A stretch of DNA of 64,000 bases from Chryseotalea sp. WA131a (GTDB taxonomy: Bacteria; Bacteroidota; Bacteroidia; Cytophagales; Cyclobacteriaceae): the NCBI GenBank assembly GCA_025370075.1, contig CP073016.1, positions 1,612,001 through 1,676,000 on the forward strand, given 5' to 3'. A program made the position numbers and the translations under genes. Positions 47,001-53,990 of this stretch are shown piece after piece; position 1 is the first letter of the stretch; each line of letters opens with the position of its first letter. The notes under the pieces are model-generated. The model made no database searches, was not told the origin of the DNA, and saw only the letters and a program-made list of their open reading frames with translations.

Positions 47001-47166
47001 TTTTATTGGTAATCAATAATTGAGCGTCATGAAATAAGGAAGGTGAAGATATTGATATCGATTCCCGAAAATGAGAACTAGAACGAAACATTTGAACTGG
47101 GTCTTCAAATTGATAGGAAAGGGGAAAAAAGGGGGTCCGAAGAATGAAAAAATCTAATAATTCCAT
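44074..47166 (-). CDS. lanB: Class I lanthipeptide dehydratase LanB, full length
   Basis: A 1030-residue dehydratase from the ATG at 47166 ('MELLDFFILRTPFFPLSY'). The N-terminal glutamylation domain (about 1-680) has the family opening, 'KRMSFRCTPFGISAGIS' and 'PFLPRVSYKNIILSKATW'. The C-terminal SpaB_C elimination domain (about 730-1025) has 'GGDCIYFKIYCNH' and 'WFFIRYADPQFHLRIRIF'. In the known class I mechanism, Ser/Thr of the core are glutamylated from glutamyl-tRNA and glutamate is then eliminated to give Dha/Dhb. Both halves are in one chain. It starts 10 bases after lanC and overlaps the convergent DUF6734 gene by 17 bases. An upstream in-phase extension to 47244 would overlap lanC and lacks family character. 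Confidence 0.93.
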   Translation of the reverse strand: MELLDFFILRTPFFPLSYQFEDPVQMFRSSSHFRESISISSPSLFHDAQLLITNKIDSEKERVKIHLSLLRYLKRMSFRCTPFGISAGISIGAITNKTGIINCNPEDSQRLIRPDMCFLGKIYQHVMGEPTLRRRLLYRANNTCFHFNNELRYLEYSYEPYRSYRMSSVESDPLLLSLIGICQDSMQYETILTKVVSEGYDSAEASSYICQLIESKLLISELEPSVSGIHYGKKLFTFLEANRIHLSDSLEQSRVILNKIIGTHHSSTGIDSWNEEIVSEAERIGIKDIDIIQVDMLKQGSQIELDREIFADLRMALRITQYLVKHTVSENLVNLSKFIDEFEYRYEGMEVPLLEVMDPHIGIGYPYSPDSLVDSLLTENIQVSSAISEKMEVSTTFNPILRKYYDCLSQNKTEVILSQEDIKTKEVTSFDEFNKYTGIMSSLVSIIKKQDSIKIQHTSTEGTNFKTLGRFCYSHSDIESYLSKLAHLEQEADPQGIFAELVFLPEDRIGNLIAKPPLCIYEIPIVSSSCLPKENQIQLNDILVCVQNGKIQLRSRQFNKVIYPIFSSAYTHTKSNVPLFRFLGDLQYQYCYPSIYWDWGILGRMPFLPRVSYKNIILSKATWKITLESISSLLNAKEPFQKIKKYFLLNKIPNSFVIVQGDHVLPINLDNDSSYRLFIDELVKNKLLVVQENLIADETDSIVYDANRRCYSNEVILLWDNLSSNRKSEIPVTGFSIDKLVPAGGGDCIYFKIYCNHSIADNIIKDHIKPWFDQLHLAGVSFTWFFIRYADPQFHLRIRIFSTEQNILKIRTNFFVIVSVVNRHKKSWKIQEDTYNREWQRYGAENMKNVEEYFYVDSKFVMDLICKLSGSELQSLRWKIALIIVNNVLDDFALSILQKAKLMTSMEQSFLEEFGSIRNNKLELSKKFRRSKTEIESALLGQETNLSSVYELLEHRKERIKIVVDKIDKLNRGGELGVSLFNLVSSIIHMSLNRIFESKHRMQEMVIYSFLSCHYKSEIARAKYKITPTR

Positions 47167-47176
47167 GGATTTCGTT

Positions 47177-48403
47177 TTAAAACCACATGAAGAGCGAACT
47201 CCACATGTCTGTAGTTGAAGTATCCAATATGGCATGATGAACAAGGCCGACTCCGCTAGCGCCCTCTAAAAGAGTTAACGTAGGTCGTGGTTGAACTGGA
47301 TTATCATGAATTTTTTCCATTGTATAACAGCCAGCACAAGGATGCTCATGCGGATTCGTAACCCTATCCAACAAATGTTGATGCCAAAATTTGTAAGCCT
47401 CTGCTAATAGAGGACTCTTAAAGAAATTGTATAGATAAAAGTAGCTGTATGTGATTCCTGCTAGACCGTGGCAAATACCACAGTCAAAAATAAGGTTTTC
47501 ATAAGATTGGGCTTCATATTCAAGTGTTCTTCTTTCAAAGGTCGAATTACATATTGTTAATGCCTTGTTAACTAAGGCAGGTTCGTTTAGTGCTAAACCA
47601 GCTTGTAGGAATGCTACTGCTGAGCTCAAATCTCCATAGCACCACGCAAGGCGATTCATCCTATTTTCTGAAAATCCATTTTTATCAACGGTACATGGAA
47701 ATCTGGAATCTAAGTTGCTCGAATTCTCGTGATCCAAGTACCACCTTATAATTCCTTTAACAACTTCTTTGTATTTATTGGAAGAATCATACACGCGAAT
47801 CACTTTGCTTAACAAGCAGATTACTGCAAGTAGCCCATGGGCCATCCCAAGGTTATATGGATAAACACCAAAGCCAAATTTTTCTTCCCAAACATATTCT
47901 CTGCGGTTTAGAACCATATTGTCCAATAATCTTCGACAAATAGTATCTATTATTTCATTACGCGTAGGGGAAGGAGGTATGTCAAGATAAATATTTGCAA
48001 TGCCTGTAAGACCATAAAGCAAATCATATCCTACGAGGTCATATACTTCAGATGTTTTTGATACTTCTTTAAGTATAGCAGAATCGATATCGTTTTCTAT
48101 CTCAGTAGAATCAATGACATCAAAATTTTTAAAGACATTTAGTGTATGACGCAAGCCTGGAAGTCCCTCTGCTAGGCTCAGCAATAATGCTTTATTTTCA
48201 AAAAAATTAAAAGAGTTAATTGCCTCATTTAGTGAATCAACACCGTATTCAAGAATAAAATTGTCAGAGGACGATTTATAATCAACTAGGCAAAAAATAG
48301 ACTTACCTAATTCTCCGTTTAAAAGCCCTGGTCCAAGATCATGGGGGGAGGCAAGTATTGCTTGCTTAATCCTTTGTATGTCATTAATAACTAATCTTTT
48401 CAA
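47177..48403 (-). CDS. lanC: Lanthionine synthetase C-family cyclase LanC
   Basis: A 408-residue alpha/alpha-toroid cyclase that joins Cys thiols to dehydrated residues. Zinc ligands are a Cys in 'LAWCYGDLSSA' and Cys-His in 'DCGICHGLAGITYSY'. Repeat blocks 'YDLLYGLTGIANIYL', 'GMAHGLLAVICLL' and the final 'LLEGASGVGLVHHAIL' are canonical. The start appears to be TTG at 48403: no ATG lies in frame before residue 150 and an in-frame stop is just upstream. It lies between the precursor gene (70 bases upstream, with a hairpin between) and lanB (10 bases downstream), forming a lanA-lanC-lanB operon. Confidence 0.93.
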   Translation of the reverse strand: MKRLVINDIQRIKQAILASPHDLGPGLLNGELGKSIFCLVDYKSSSDNFILEYGVDSLNEAINSFNFFENKALLLSLAEGLPGLRHTLNVFKNFDVIDSTEIENDIDSAILKEVSKTSEVYDLVGYDLLYGLTGIANIYLDIPPSPTRNEIIDTICRRLLDNMVLNRREYVWEEKFGFGVYPYNLGMAHGLLAVICLLSKVIRVYDSSNKYKEVVKGIIRWYLDHENSSNLDSRFPCTVDKNGFSENRMNRLAWCYGDLSSAVAFLQAGLALNEPALVNKALTICNSTFERRTLEYEAQSYENLIFDCGICHGLAGITYSYFYLYNFFKSPLLAEAYKFWHQHLLDRVTNPHEHPCAGCYTMEKIHDNPVQPRPTLTLLEGASGVGLVHHAILDTSTTDMWSSLFMWF

Positions 48404-48425
48404 AAGAAAATAAAATTATTTGGAA

Positions 48426-48466
48426 TAAGCAAAAAGGAGAAGATACATTCTTCACCCTTTTGCTTA
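48426..48466 (-). terminator. Hairpin between the precursor gene and lanC
   Basis: Read on the reverse strand, AAGCAAAAGG pairs with CCTTTTTGCTT (one bulged base), and the inner GAAGA pairs with TCTTC around a short loop. It begins 8 bases after the precursor stop. There is no strong T-run, so it may act as a leaky attenuator or RNA stabiliser that keeps precursor mRNA in excess over lanCB, as in many lanthipeptide operons. Confidence 0.55.
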
Positions 48467-48473
48467 AGAGTGT

Positions 48474-48647
48474 TTAGCAATAATGGCAAAGACCACCGTG
48501 TCCGCCAGCTTTAGAATTATTCTTCTGACATGAGCTGTAGATTGACAAACTGCAAGTAAATGAATACCCACCCTTTACATGAACCATCTCCTTGTTACCC
48601 AACTCAGTGACACTAAGCTTGTTTAATGATAACTTTTTCTTTTCCAT
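48474..48647 (-). CDS. lanA: Class I lanthipeptide precursor peptide
   Basis: A 57-codon gene starting with ATG at 48645-48647 and ending TAA at 48474-48476. The leader (residues 1-27) is charged and helical ('MEKKKLSLNKLSV', 'LGNKEM') and ends in a double glycine at 26-27. The core (28-57) begins 'YSFTCSLSIYSSC' and contains Cys32, Cys40, Cys54 and Cys57, with Ser29, Thr31, Ser33, Ser35, Ser38, Ser39 and Ser45 as possible dehydration sites. A Gly-rich segment ('AGGHGG', 47-52) precedes the last two Cys. The leader resembles Bacteroidota class I lanthipeptide leaders (LSLNKLSV...EM...GG). It directly precedes lanC and lanB. The product's activity, rings and expression are unknown. Confidence 0.88.
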   Translation of the reverse strand: MEKKKLSLNKLSVTELGNKEMVHVKGGYSFTCSLSIYSSCQKNNSKAGGHGGLCHYC

Positions 48648-48723
48648 AAATAGAATTGTTTTTGTTTAACCCGCTTTCTCGGTGTGGCTTTACCGATAAG
48701 TAGGACTCAGCCTGCTTACAGTT

Positions 48724-48731
48724 CAAAAGTA
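48724..48731 (-). promoter_or_regulatory. Candidate -7 promoter element of the lanthipeptide operon
   Basis: On the reverse strand the sequence TACTTTTG fits the Bacteroidota -7 consensus TAnnTTTG, 77 bases before the precursor ATG. No clear -33 TTTG lies at the expected distance, so this is tentative. Confidence 0.4.
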
Positions 48732-48906
48732 AACCACCACATTCCGATAATACCGAACCAATAACAATTCTGGTATTGCTTTTGAAACTATTTATTACAT
48801 AGGGTGTGTCGCAAAAGCTCTGTTGTCCAATTGTACTGGAAACCAACTTTTTACAAAAAATCACGACTTCTCAAAAAGTCCATGGTGTGTCTCAAATCAT
48901 CTACGG

Positions 48907-49071
48907 ATGCAAGAATCAGATTTGCTAGCCAGTTATCTCCACATGTCTTTGAATAGATTTCTAGGCTCGAAGCAACGCCAACAAAAAATGGTCATTTATG
49001 ATTTGCTTCGCCAGCACTATTGTTCTGTTTTGGCAAGGCAATCCGATGAAGCCTTATCTGGCATGAAGTAA
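48907..49071 (+). pseudogene. C-terminal fragment of a second LanB dehydratase
   Basis: The forward frame ending at 49071 reads 'LLASYLHMSLNRFLGSKQRQ' and then 'KMVIYDLLRQHYCSVLAR'. It aligns without gaps to the C terminus of the intact LanB, which has 'IIHMSLNRIFESKHRMQ' and 'EMVIYSFLSCHYKSEIAR'. Only about 50 residues remain; the rest of the gene is absent. It is on the opposite strand to intact lanB and ends against a HlyD fragment. It shows that another lanthipeptide locus was once present or recombined here. Confidence 0.75.
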
Positions 49072-49137
49072 CTTTCTAAACTGATAAAACACCCGCTCCA
49101 ATACCCTCAAATCCTCGGTAATAATTTCAGTTTCGCC
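49072..49137 (-). pseudogene. C-terminal fragment of a second HlyD adaptor
   Basis: The reverse strand encodes 'ETEIITEDLRVLERVFYQF' followed by 'RKLL', nearly the same as the end of the intact adaptor ('ETEIITEDLRLLERVFYQF'). By eye 54 of 66 bases match the 3' end of the intact gene (49848-49913). It abuts the LanB fragment on one side and the nucleotidyltransferase stop on the other, so the MNT-HEPN pair is bracketed by two copies of this sequence. Confidence 0.75.
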
Positions 49138-49445
49138 TAAATCTCAATCCCCTCTTTTGCTATGTGGGCAATAAATTCATCACCATCCGTAAATTGTTGA
49201 AATGAATAAGGGTGTGTCTCTATCAATGGATAGCGTATGTTCACTTTGGTGTATTGTTTAAGGTTGGCAAAAATATCATCTGTAAATTTCTTGGACACCA
49301 ACAGCAGGTCAATGTCTGAGCCATCGTGGGCTGTCCCACGCGCATACGAGCCAAAGAGCATGACCTTATCGAAAGTCACCCCGATCATTTTGCATTCTTG
49401 CACAAACGCATGAGCAGTATTTATAGCAGTTTGTTGAGTAACCAT
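49137..49445 (-). CDS. MNT-domain nucleotidyltransferase (antitoxin-type)
   Basis: A 102-residue minimal nucleotidyltransferase. The catalytic motif 'LFGSYARGTAHDGSDIDLLLV' region gives GS-x-RG and DxD. The fold ends after a short beta/alpha unit, as in MNT proteins that pair with HEPN partners. In characterised pairs MNT adds AMP to the HEPN toxin and silences it. Its start overlaps the HEPN gene end by 25 bases, showing tight coupling. The stop codon lies exactly at the border of a HlyD fragment. Confidence 0.88.
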   Translation of the reverse strand: MVTQQTAINTAHAFVQECKMIGVTFDKVMLFGSYARGTAHDGSDIDLLLVSKKFTDDIFANLKQYTKVNIRYPLIETHPYSFQQFTDGDEFIAHIAKEGIEI

Positions 49446-49816
49446 TGTTGTAATTGTTTGGCTTGGTCTAGTTTGTGTCGCGCGAACGAGGCAGTAGAAG
49501 CTTTATGTAGTTTTGAAATTTGCTCTGGGTAGCGGCCTTCGATTTGAAAGCGGTTTAGTTCCAGCAGGAATTCTTTTTGGTCATCGGTAAGCTCAATAGT
49601 TGTTTGTGATAATAGAAAAATGAGGTTGTGGGTTTTAGGTGGAATATTACTTTCGTTTGAATTGATCCAATGCGCTTTGCTCACCTTCTCTAACGACAAG
49701 TGTGCAAAGAACAAAGCATGAAGGTATTTTTTGCCAGTGAACAAAAGCTCTGTTGATTCCCAATCATCGTTTGATTGATTAACCCAATGTGTAATGTGTT
49801 CCTCTTTTGTTTTCAC
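49421..49816 (-). CDS. HEPN-domain protein (toxin-type partner of MNT)
   Basis: A 131-residue helical protein starting with GTG. The HEPN pattern is visible in 'HITHWVNQSNDDWESTELLF', 'YLHALFFAHLSLEKVSKAHWI' and 'PPKTHNLIFLLSQ'. The canonical RNase motif R-x4-6-H is not obvious: 'KTHNL' supplies the His but no clear Arg precedes it, so nuclease activity is doubtful. With the overlapping MNT gene it forms an MNT-HEPN pair, a type often regarded as toxin-antitoxin. It lies 13 bases after the HlyD gene on the same strand. Confidence 0.85.
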   Translation of the reverse strand: MKTKEEHITHWVNQSNDDWESTELLFTGKKYLHALFFAHLSLEKVSKAHWINSNESNIPPKTHNLIFLLSQTTIELTDDQKEFLLELNRFQIEGRYPEQISKLHKASTASFARHKLDQAKQLQQWLLNKLL

Positions 49817-49829
49817 TTCTCAAAGCTAC

Positions 49830-51107
49830 TTATTTTGTTGCAATCAATTTCCTAAACTGATAAAACACTCGCTCCAACAACCTCAAGTCCTCCGTTATGA
49901 TTTCTGTCTCCCCTTGTAACTGCGGCCTAAAGGAAAGGAGTTTGTTATGTGTGCTGTTCATTCCTTGGCGTAAGCTGATCGCCACAGTGTAGTTTTCTTT
50001 ATCGGGCACTTCAGAGATAGACTCTATTTCCCCCTGCAACATACCAAATTGCTCAAAAGGATAATTGGATAACCGGATATTTACCGCTTGCCCAACTTTT
50101 ACTTTGCCTGAGCCTAGCACAGGCAGTTCTGCTTTTGCTATTAGTTTATTTGAAGTAGGCAACAACGCAAACAAAGGCTTGCCACTTTCAATGTATTGGT
50201 CATTTTCTATAAAGCCCAGGTAGGCAACCGTGCCATCCGCGGGAGCGGTAAAAAGGAAGTTCTCTTTCCATGCTTTTAATCGCGCAGCTAATTCTTTAAT
50301 GGCATTGTCCGCAGATGTCTGCAATTGGCTTTGTTCTTTGACGCTGCTTATTTCTAGTTCAGTTACTTGTTTCTCTAGGACATCGGCTTGTAGTTGGTTA
50401 GAGATAATGGAAGCTTCCATGCCCTTGAGGCCGCGTTGCTGTAGCAGGTGGGCACTTTTGCTTTTGTTGAAATCAAGCGGAGCAATCACCTTCTGCGCAA
50501 GCAAGATGGAGTCGGCCTTAAACTGTTGGTAGCTTAGTGCTCCTTCCTGTTTCATCAAGCTCAGTTGCTTTTGCAGATTTCGGTTAAGGTTTTTGTAAGA
50601 TAATACTTGCTTGTTTAAATGTGCGATCTGTTTTTCGTGGAGTTTGGTCTCCGTAAAGGCAATCAAGTCTTGCAAAGATTTAACGGTTGCATTCACATAG
50701 CTCTGTAAATCGCCTGCTTTATTATTTTTATCAAGTGCAATAAATAAATCGGTGGTGTTGGTATTTGCTTCGTAGCTAGTGAGTGCTGCCTCTAAATAAG
50801 CCATATCGGTAAGAGAGGCATTGGTTTGTAAGTGGGCAATCAGATCATTTTTCCGGGCAGTCTCATTGGCCTTTTTCAAAAGAGTTATTTTGCCAACAGC
50901 CCGGCTCACCAGGTTAATCGGGGCGGGGTCGGTGGTTACCACCACTTTGGCCTTTATCACATCGGGGTATTTCACAAACCAACTGATGGAGAGCAGCACA
51001 ACAAAAAGAAAGAAGATCAGCCCAATGCCCCAGCGGATCAGCCCGCCCGGCATTTGAGTGATGATCTCTTGTACTTCTTCGCTGCGCAGTTCTATATTAT
51101 TTTCCAT
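49830..51107 (-). CDS. HlyD-family membrane fusion (adaptor) protein for peptide export
   Basis: A 425-residue adaptor from the ATG at 51107 ('MENNIELRSEEVQEIITQM'). One N-terminal membrane segment ('WGIGLIFFLFVVLLSISWFV') is followed by 'YPDVIKAKVVVTTDPAPINLV', a long coiled-coil hairpin (about 95-290, 'QIAHLNKQVLSYKNLNRNLQ'), the lipoyl half 'FTAPADGTVAYLGF' and beta-barrel strands 'GQAVNIRLSNYPFEQFG'. This family pairs with C39 ABC exporters to cross the periplasm. No other exporter lies nearby, so partnership with the ABC protein at 36669 is the best guess. Confidence 0.9.
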   Translation of the reverse strand: MENNIELRSEEVQEIITQMPGGLIRWGIGLIFFLFVVLLSISWFVKYPDVIKAKVVVTTDPAPINLVSRAVGKITLLKKANETARKNDLIAHLQTNASLTDMAYLEAALTSYEANTNTTDLFIALDKNNKAGDLQSYVNATVKSLQDLIAFTETKLHEKQIAHLNKQVLSYKNLNRNLQKQLSLMKQEGALSYQQFKADSILLAQKVIAPLDFNKSKSAHLLQQRGLKGMEASIISNQLQADVLEKQVTELEISSVKEQSQLQTSADNAIKELAARLKAWKENFLFTAPADGTVAYLGFIENDQYIESGKPLFALLPTSNKLIAKAELPVLGSGKVKVGQAVNIRLSNYPFEQFGMLQGEIESISEVPDKENYTVAISLRQGMNSTHNKLLSFRPQLQGETEIITEDLRLLERVFYQFRKLIATK

Positions 51108-51169
51108 CGTAAATAAAATATACAAGATAGCAAAGCTGGTGCTTATTTCTAATGTCATAAGTTGATAAC

Positions 51170-51197
51170 AAAAAAACCAACTCCTTTCGGGGCTGGC
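51170..51197 (-). terminator. Terminator after sdhB
   Basis: On the reverse strand CCAGCCCC-GAAA-GGAGTTGG forms a stem with one mismatch, followed by TTTTTTTG. It lies about 35 bases after the sdhB stop and before the divergent-in-function HlyD gene, separating the two transcripts. Confidence 0.75.
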
Positions 51198-51230
51198 ATT
51201 TCAATACTTATTGGTTTAGTAAAAAACTAA

Positions 51231-51998
51231 CTATCCTACTCCCCCACCTGACTCAACTTCATACGAGCTAAGCATCGAACCAAAATACTCGCGGTTCATG
51301 CGAGCAATGTTGGTTACGCTAATTCCTTTGGGGCATTCAGCCTCACACGCTTTGGTATTGGTGCAAGCGCCAAAGCCCTCGGCATCCATTTGAGCAACCA
51401 TTTTCTCTACTCGCTCTTTACGCTCTACTTGGCCTTGCGGCAACAAAGCAAACTGAGAAACCTTTGCACTTACAAATAACATCGCGGACGCGTTTTTGCA
51501 AGCCGCCACACATGCACCGCAACCAATACAGGTGGCAGCATCAAATGCCTCATCTGCTATTTTTTTAGGAATCGGTATTTCGTTGGCATCAGGCACTCCG
51601 CCTGTATTTACATTTACATAACCACCCGCTTGTTGAATTCTATCAAAAGCAGTACGGTCTACCACTAAATCTTTTACTACAGGAAATGCCTTTGCCCTCC
51701 ACGGTTCTACCGTAATTGTTTCACCGTCTTTAAAAGTGCGCATGTGCAATTGGCAAGTGGTAGTTTGCAACGGTCCGTGCGGATGACCATTGATGTACAT
51801 ACTGCACATACCACAAATACCTTCGCGGCAATCGTGATCAAAAGCAATGGACTCCTCCCCTTTTTTAATAAGGTCAGTATTTAAGACATCCATCATCTCC
51901 AAAAAAGACATGTCGGGTGAGGTATGAACAGCATAGGATTTAAAGCCTCCTTTGGTTTTGCTGTCCTTTTGTCTCCAAACTTTTACGTTAACATTCAT
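51231..51998 (-). CDS. sdhB: Succinate dehydrogenase/fumarate reductase iron-sulfur subunit
   Basis: A 255-residue subunit from the ATG at 51998. The ferredoxin domain has the [2Fe-2S] Cys in 'DCREGICGMCSMYING' and a further Cys in 'TTCQLH'. The helical domain binds the [4Fe-4S] and [3Fe-4S] clusters through 'CIGCGACVAACKN' and 'CTNTKACEAECPKGI'. It passes electrons between SdhA and membrane quinone via SdhC. Last gene of the sdhC-sdhA-sdhB operon, 29 bases after sdhA. Confidence 0.97.
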   Translation of the reverse strand: MNVNVKVWRQKDSKTKGGFKSYAVHTSPDMSFLEMMDVLNTDLIKKGEESIAFDHDCREGICGMCSMYINGHPHGPLQTTTCQLHMRTFKDGETITVEPWRAKAFPVVKDLVVDRTAFDRIQQAGGYVNVNTGGVPDANEIPIPKKIADEAFDAATCIGCGACVAACKNASAMLFVSAKVSQFALLPQGQVERKERVEKMVAQMDAEGFGACTNTKACEAECPKGISVTNIARMNREYFGSMLSSYEVESGGGVG

Positions 51999-52027
51999 AT
52001 CTTGGTCAATTGTCAATAGTCAATAAA

Positions 52028-53950
52028 TTATTTGTAGCTGCGTTGCGTCAGCTTAACATTTTCAAATTTCAATTCTTCCTTGTGCAACACTTCAGGTTGA
52101 TTTTCCCCTTTGAACTCCCAAGCGGCTACGTAAGCGTACTCATCATCTTTGCGCATGGCTTCCCCTTCGGGGGTTTGAGATTCTTCGCGGAAGTGGCCTC
52201 CACACGATTCGGCACGGTTCAACGCATCGTCTACCATCAATTCTCCCAATTCAATAAAGTCCGCCACACGGTTGGCTTTTTCTAATTCTTGGTTAAGCTC
52301 GCTCGTGGCACCCAATACATTCACGTTTGTCCAAAATTCAGCTTTCAAATCTTGTATGATTTTCTTTGCTTTTTTCAACCCTTGCTCGCTGCGACTCATG
52401 CCACAGTACTCCCACATCGTTAAACCCAATTGGCGGTGGAACTCATCCACGGTTTTCTTTCCCCGAATACTCACCAATTTTTTCATGCGCTCTTCTGATT
52501 GCTGAATGGCGTCTTTGAAGGCAGCATGTTCGGTGCTAATTTTATCTGCCCACCCAATGGTTGCCAAGTAATCCCCTACCGTGTAAGGAATCACAAAATA
52601 ACCATCGGCCAAGCCTTGCATCAACGCACTTGCGCCCAATCGGTTTGCACCATGGTCAGAGAAGTTGGCTTCGCCCAAAGCATAAAGTCCAGGAACATTT
52701 GTACTTAAATTATAATCTACCCATAAGCCGCCCATGGTATAGTGAACAGCCGGGTAAATCATCATAGGCGATTTGTAAGGATTCTCTCCTGTAATCTGAG
52801 CATACATATCGAATAAGTTGCCATACTTGGCTCTTATGGTATCTTCCCCATCGCGTTTAATAGCATCGGTAAAATCTAGAAACACCGCTAAACCAGAACC
52901 TACCCCACGGCCTTCATCACAAACAATTTTCGCATTGCGTGAAGCCACATCACGAGGCACCAAGTTTCCAAACGATGGATATTTTCTTTCCAAGAAATAA
53001 TCTCTCTCTGATTCTGGGACTTTCATCGCCTCCAAGCCTTTCAAACCTGGCATTGCTTTCTTTGGCACCCACACCCTACCATCATTGCGAAGTGATTCTG
53101 ACATTAATGTCAACTTCGACTGATGATCGCCTGAAACCGGAATACAAGTTGGGTGTATCTGTGTAAAGCAGGGGTTGCCGAAAAGAGCTCCTTTTTTGTG
53201 GGCACGCCAAGCAGCCGTTACGTTTGAGCCTTTGGCATTGGTTGATAAATAAAAAACGTTTCCATATCCACCCGTGCAAAGCAACACAGCATGCGCACTG
53301 TGCGATTCAATTTTTCCGGTTATTAAATCGCGCGTGATGATGCCTCTCGCCTTGCCATCAATCACCACCACATCCAACATTTCGCTGCGATTGTACATTT
53401 TTACTTTGCCGTTGGCAATCTGACGATTCAACGCTCCATAGGCACCCAATAACAATTGTTGCCCGGTTTGGCCACGCGCATAGAACGTCCTTGACACTTG
53501 CGCTCCACCAAAAGAACGGTTGGCCAGCAAGCCCCCGTACTCGCGTGCAAATGGTACACCTTGTGCCACGCACTGGTCAATGATGCTTACGCTGGTTTCT
53601 GCCAAACGATATACATTTCCTTCGCGTGCGCGATAGTCACCACCTTTTATCGTATCGTAGAACAAACGATAAATGCTATCGCCATCGTTTTGATAATTTT
53701 TGGCTGCGTTAATTCCACCTTGTGCAGCAATGCTGTGGGCTCTGCGTGGGCTATCTTGAAAACAAAATGCTTTTACATTATAACCCAATTCGCCCAGCGA
53801 AGCAGCAGCCGATGCCCCGGCCAAACCCGTGCCAACGACTATTATGTCATACTTCCGCTTGTTGGCGGGATTGACCAACTTCAAATTGAATTTATGTTTC
53901 GTCCATTTTTCTGCTATCGGGCCTTCTGGAATTTTTGAATCGAGCTTCAT
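52028..53950 (-). CDS. sdhA: Succinate dehydrogenase/fumarate reductase flavoprotein subunit
   Basis: A 640-residue FAD subunit from the ATG at 53950. The FAD-binding motif is 'IIVVGTGLAGASAAASLGELG'-type (GxGxxG), followed by 'SIAAQGGINAAKNY', the covalent-FAD/His region 'RRAHSIAAQ', the active-site loop 'HPTCIPVSGDHQSKL' and 'YTMGGLWVDYNLSTNVPGLYALGEA'. It interconverts succinate and fumarate. Its length and the long inserted region resemble the type B enzymes of Bacteroidota. It lies in the middle of the operon. Confidence 0.97.
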   Translation of the reverse strand: MKLDSKIPEGPIAEKWTKHKFNLKLVNPANKRKYDIIVVGTGLAGASAAASLGELGYNVKAFCFQDSPRRAHSIAAQGGINAAKNYQNDGDSIYRLFYDTIKGGDYRAREGNVYRLAETSVSIIDQCVAQGVPFAREYGGLLANRSFGGAQVSRTFYARGQTGQQLLLGAYGALNRQIANGKVKMYNRSEMLDVVVIDGKARGIITRDLITGKIESHSAHAVLLCTGGYGNVFYLSTNAKGSNVTAAWRAHKKGALFGNPCFTQIHPTCIPVSGDHQSKLTLMSESLRNDGRVWVPKKAMPGLKGLEAMKVPESERDYFLERKYPSFGNLVPRDVASRNAKIVCDEGRGVGSGLAVFLDFTDAIKRDGEDTIRAKYGNLFDMYAQITGENPYKSPMMIYPAVHYTMGGLWVDYNLSTNVPGLYALGEANFSDHGANRLGASALMQGLADGYFVIPYTVGDYLATIGWADKISTEHAAFKDAIQQSEERMKKLVSIRGKKTVDEFHRQLGLTMWEYCGMSRSEQGLKKAKKIIQDLKAEFWTNVNVLGATSELNQELEKANRVADFIELGELMVDDALNRAESCGGHFREESQTPEGEAMRKDDEYAYVAAWEFKGENQPEVLHKEELKFENVKLTQRSYK

Positions 53951-53990
53951 GGTCAACAGTTAAATGATTTTAATTTTTTTCTTTCCTTTA

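Noticed and set aside
48613..48864. Reverse frame of 83 codons overlapping the start of the lanthipeptide precursor gene
   Set aside because: It overlaps the precursor in another phase, has no leader or domain features, and covers the presumed promoter region.
48784..48896. Repeated GGTGTGTC-N-CAAA sequence (near 48804 and 48883) as ends of a mobile element
   Set aside because: Only a short direct match, no terminal inverted repeats and no transposase gene between or beside the copies.
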